A program made the translations under genes and the position numbers. Positions 6,758 to 8,176 of a stretch of DNA of 8,176 bases are shown in pieces (the stretch's first letter is position 1; the number at the start of each line of letters is the position of its first letter). The DNA is taken from positions 70,043-78,218 of the forward strand of contig DKIT01000091.1 in the NCBI GenBank assembly GCA_002454415.1, in the 5' to 3' direction. The notes under the pieces are model-generated. The model searched no databases and was not told the origin of the DNA. It was given only the letters and a program-made list of their open reading frames with translations. Origin of the DNA: Sphingobacterium sp. UBA6711 (GTDB taxonomy: Bacteria; Bacteroidota; Bacteroidia; Sphingobacteriales; Sphingobacteriaceae).

Positions 6758-8029
6758 TTAATCGATATATTCGAATTTCGTATAAGGCACCAAAACTGTC
6801 GGAATTTTAATTCCTTTGTCTGTTTGGTTATTCTCCAATATTGCTGCCACAATACGTGGCAAAGCCAATGCAGAACCATTTAACGTGTGTGCCAATTGCA
6901 TCTTGCCGTCGGCATTTTTAAAACGTACTTTCAAACGATTTGCTTGGTAAGTTTCAAAATTGGAAACGGAAGACACCTCCAACCAGCGCTTCTGAGCAGA
7001 GCTATATACCTCCATATCATAGGTCATCGCGGAAGTAAAACTCATATCTCCACCACATAAACGCAATACACGATAAGGCAACTCTAATTTCTGCAATAGT
7101 CCTTGCACATATAAACTCATCTCTTCAAGCACTTCATAGGACTTTTCCGGATGTACAATTTGTACTGTCTCCACTTTGTCAAATTGATGTAAACGGTTTA
7201 ATCCGCGTACATGCGCTCCATAGGAACCTGCCTCACGACGGAAACATGGTGTATATGCACAGTGTTTGATTGGGAACTGCCCTTCTTTCACAATTTCATC
7301 TCGATAAATGTTGGTGACCGGAACCTCAGCTGTAGGAATTAAATACAGGTTATCGTTGCCCACATAGTACATCTGTCCTTCTTTGTCCGGTAATTGTCCA
7401 GTAGCAAATGCAGAATCTTCATTGACCAAAATTGGTACTTGTACTTCTTCGTATCCCTCTTCTGCAGCCTGATCTAAAAAGAAATTAATCAATGCGCGCT
7501 GTAATTTAGCGCCTTTGCCTTTATAGATAGGGAAACCCGCTCCAACAACTTTTACGCCAAGCTCTAAATCAACAATATCATATTTGTTCAACAATTCCCA
7601 ATGGGGCAATGCATCTTCCGACAAAGCAGGAATTTCGCCATGGGTCAAAACAACTTCGTTGTCGTCCGCACTCACACCAGCCGGAACGGACTGATGCGGC
7701 AAGTTAGGTAATTGTACGATCTTCTCATTCAATTCGGCCTCAATCGTGCCCAATTGATCCAAAAGTTGCTTCACTTGCTCTTTATATCCCGAGGATTTGG
7801 ATTTAACGGTCTCAGCTTCTTCTTTTTTACCTTGGCGCATCAGATCTCCAATCTGTTTCGCTGCCGCATTAGCCTCCGCCGAAAGTGCGTCTGATTCCGA
7901 TTGAATCTTTCGGCGCTCTTCATCTAAACTGATGATTTCGTCGACCAATCCAATTTCCTTGAAATGCTTGACAGCCAATCTTTCGATTACCGTATCCCTG
8001 TTCTCACGGATATAATTTAATTGCAACAT
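6758..8029 (-). CDS. serS: Seryl-tRNA synthetase
   Basis: This cytoplasmic class II aminoacyl-tRNA synthetase charges tRNA-Ser (and tRNA-Sec where present) with serine, using ATP. At 423 residues it has the normal family length. The start MLQLNYIRENRD is the usual one for the family. Residues about 30-105 form the long antiparallel coiled-coil arm that grips the tRNA-Ser variable arm (rich in E, K, Q and A). PTAEVP (232-237) carries the TxE serine-binding signature. Motif 2 is FRREAGSYG (263-271) continuing to GLNRLHQFDKVE, and motif 3 is NGSALALPRIVAAILEN (384-400) with the invariant arginine at 392. All expected catalytic elements are present. It has its own promoter 30 nt upstream and a strong terminator downstream, so it appears to be a single-gene unit. 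It is a housekeeping gene with no evident functional link to the transporter operon. Confidence 0.99.
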   Translation of the reverse strand: MLQLNYIRENRDTVIERLAVKHFKEIGLVDEIISLDEERRKIQSESDALSAEANAAAKQIGDLMRQGKKEEAETVKSKSSGYKEQVKQLLDQLGTIEAELNEKIVQLPNLPHQSVPAGVSADDNEVVLTHGEIPALSEDALPHWELLNKYDIVDLELGVKVVGAGFPIYKGKGAKLQRALINFFLDQAAEEGYEEVQVPILVNEDSAFATGQLPDKEGQMYYVGNDNLYLIPTAEVPVTNIYRDEIVKEGQFPIKHCAYTPCFRREAGSYGAHVRGLNRLHQFDKVETVQIVHPEKSYEVLEEMSLYVQGLLQKLELPYRVLRLCGGDMSFTSAMTYDMEVYSSAQKRWLEVSSVSNFETYQANRLKVRFKNADGKMQLAHTLNGSALALPRIVAAILENNQTDKGIKIPTVLVPYTKFEYID

Positions 8030-8058
8030 AATATAAATGTGTTATTTAAAATAGTGAA

Positions 8059-8089
8059 CAAACTTAGATAAATTTGCCTTCATTTACAA
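8059..8089 (-). promoter_or_regulatory. Predicted serS promoter
   Basis: On the minus strand TTG (8089-8087), a 20-bp spacer and TAAGTTTG (8066-8059) fit the Bacteroidota consensus exactly. Transcription would start near 8053, giving a leader of about 24 nt that is AT-rich and has no clear Shine-Dalgarno site, as is common in this phylum. Confidence 0.7.
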
Positions 8090-8109
8090 GCAATTTTATT
8101 CCTAAACCA

Positions 8110-8176
8110 TCATCCAATAGGCTTTTTAGCTGCTTTATGGCGCTCTATTTTCACTTCACCGTGTCGGTCCACACCC
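8110..8176 (-). CDS. C-terminal fragment of an unidentified protein (runs off the right edge)
   Basis: One minus-strand frame stays open for 21 codons from the window edge to a TGA at 8112-8110, while the other two minus-strand frames stop within the first eight codons. It reads GVDRHGEVKIERHKAAKKPIG, a basic, lysine-rich tail of the sort many nucleic-acid-binding or ribosome-associated proteins have. I do not recognise the family. It ends 80 nt before the serS start, on the same strand. The fragment is short, so coding status rests on the open frame, the sensible codons and the placement alone. Confidence 0.5.
   Translation of the reverse strand, partial: GVDRHGEVKIERHKAAKKPIG

Overview
The window comes from a Bacteroidota genome, most likely a Sphingobacteriaceae member such as Sphingobacterium. 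This rests on a SusC/SusD outer-membrane nutrient-uptake pair, promoter cores of the Bacteroidota type (TTG, 20-nt spacer, TAnnTTTG), A-rich leaders in place of strong Shine-Dalgarno sites, and moderately AT-rich DNA. The genus is an inference; no rRNA or other decisive marker is present.

Every gene I can support lies on the minus strand. In transcription order, from right to left: the last 21 codons of an unidentified gene (8110-8176); serS, seryl-tRNA synthetase (6758-8029), with its own promoter and a textbook intrinsic terminator; a 645-bp intergenic stretch with a strong predicted promoter and a roughly 265-nt structured leader; a susC-like TonB-dependent transporter (2882-6112); a susD-like surface lipoprotein 13 nt further on (1372-2868); a hairpin terminator; and a secreted protein with YwqK/MORN-like repeats and a TonB C-terminal domain (240 to about 1249). 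The 1-239 end holds no convincing gene, but it carries an array of CGAA tetranucleotides spaced exactly 11 bp apart.

SusC and SusD should form one outer-membrane import complex: SusD is the lipidated substrate-binding lid and SusC the TonB-powered barrel. No glycoside hydrolase, peptidase, sulfatase, sigma/anti-sigma pair or sensor lies within the window, so the substrate cannot be read from context. SusC lacks the extra N-terminal STN signalling domain, so FecR/ECF-sigma control is not expected.

The points most worth a second look are: (a) the 5' end of the TonB_C protein, where the natural signal peptide is in a different frame from the rest, and the longest reading frame begins inside the upstream terminator; (b) the 11-bp phased array at the left edge; (c) the long susC leader, with a hairpin, several dyads, a tandem repeat and two mini-ORFs. 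I see no clear sign of a wholly new system.
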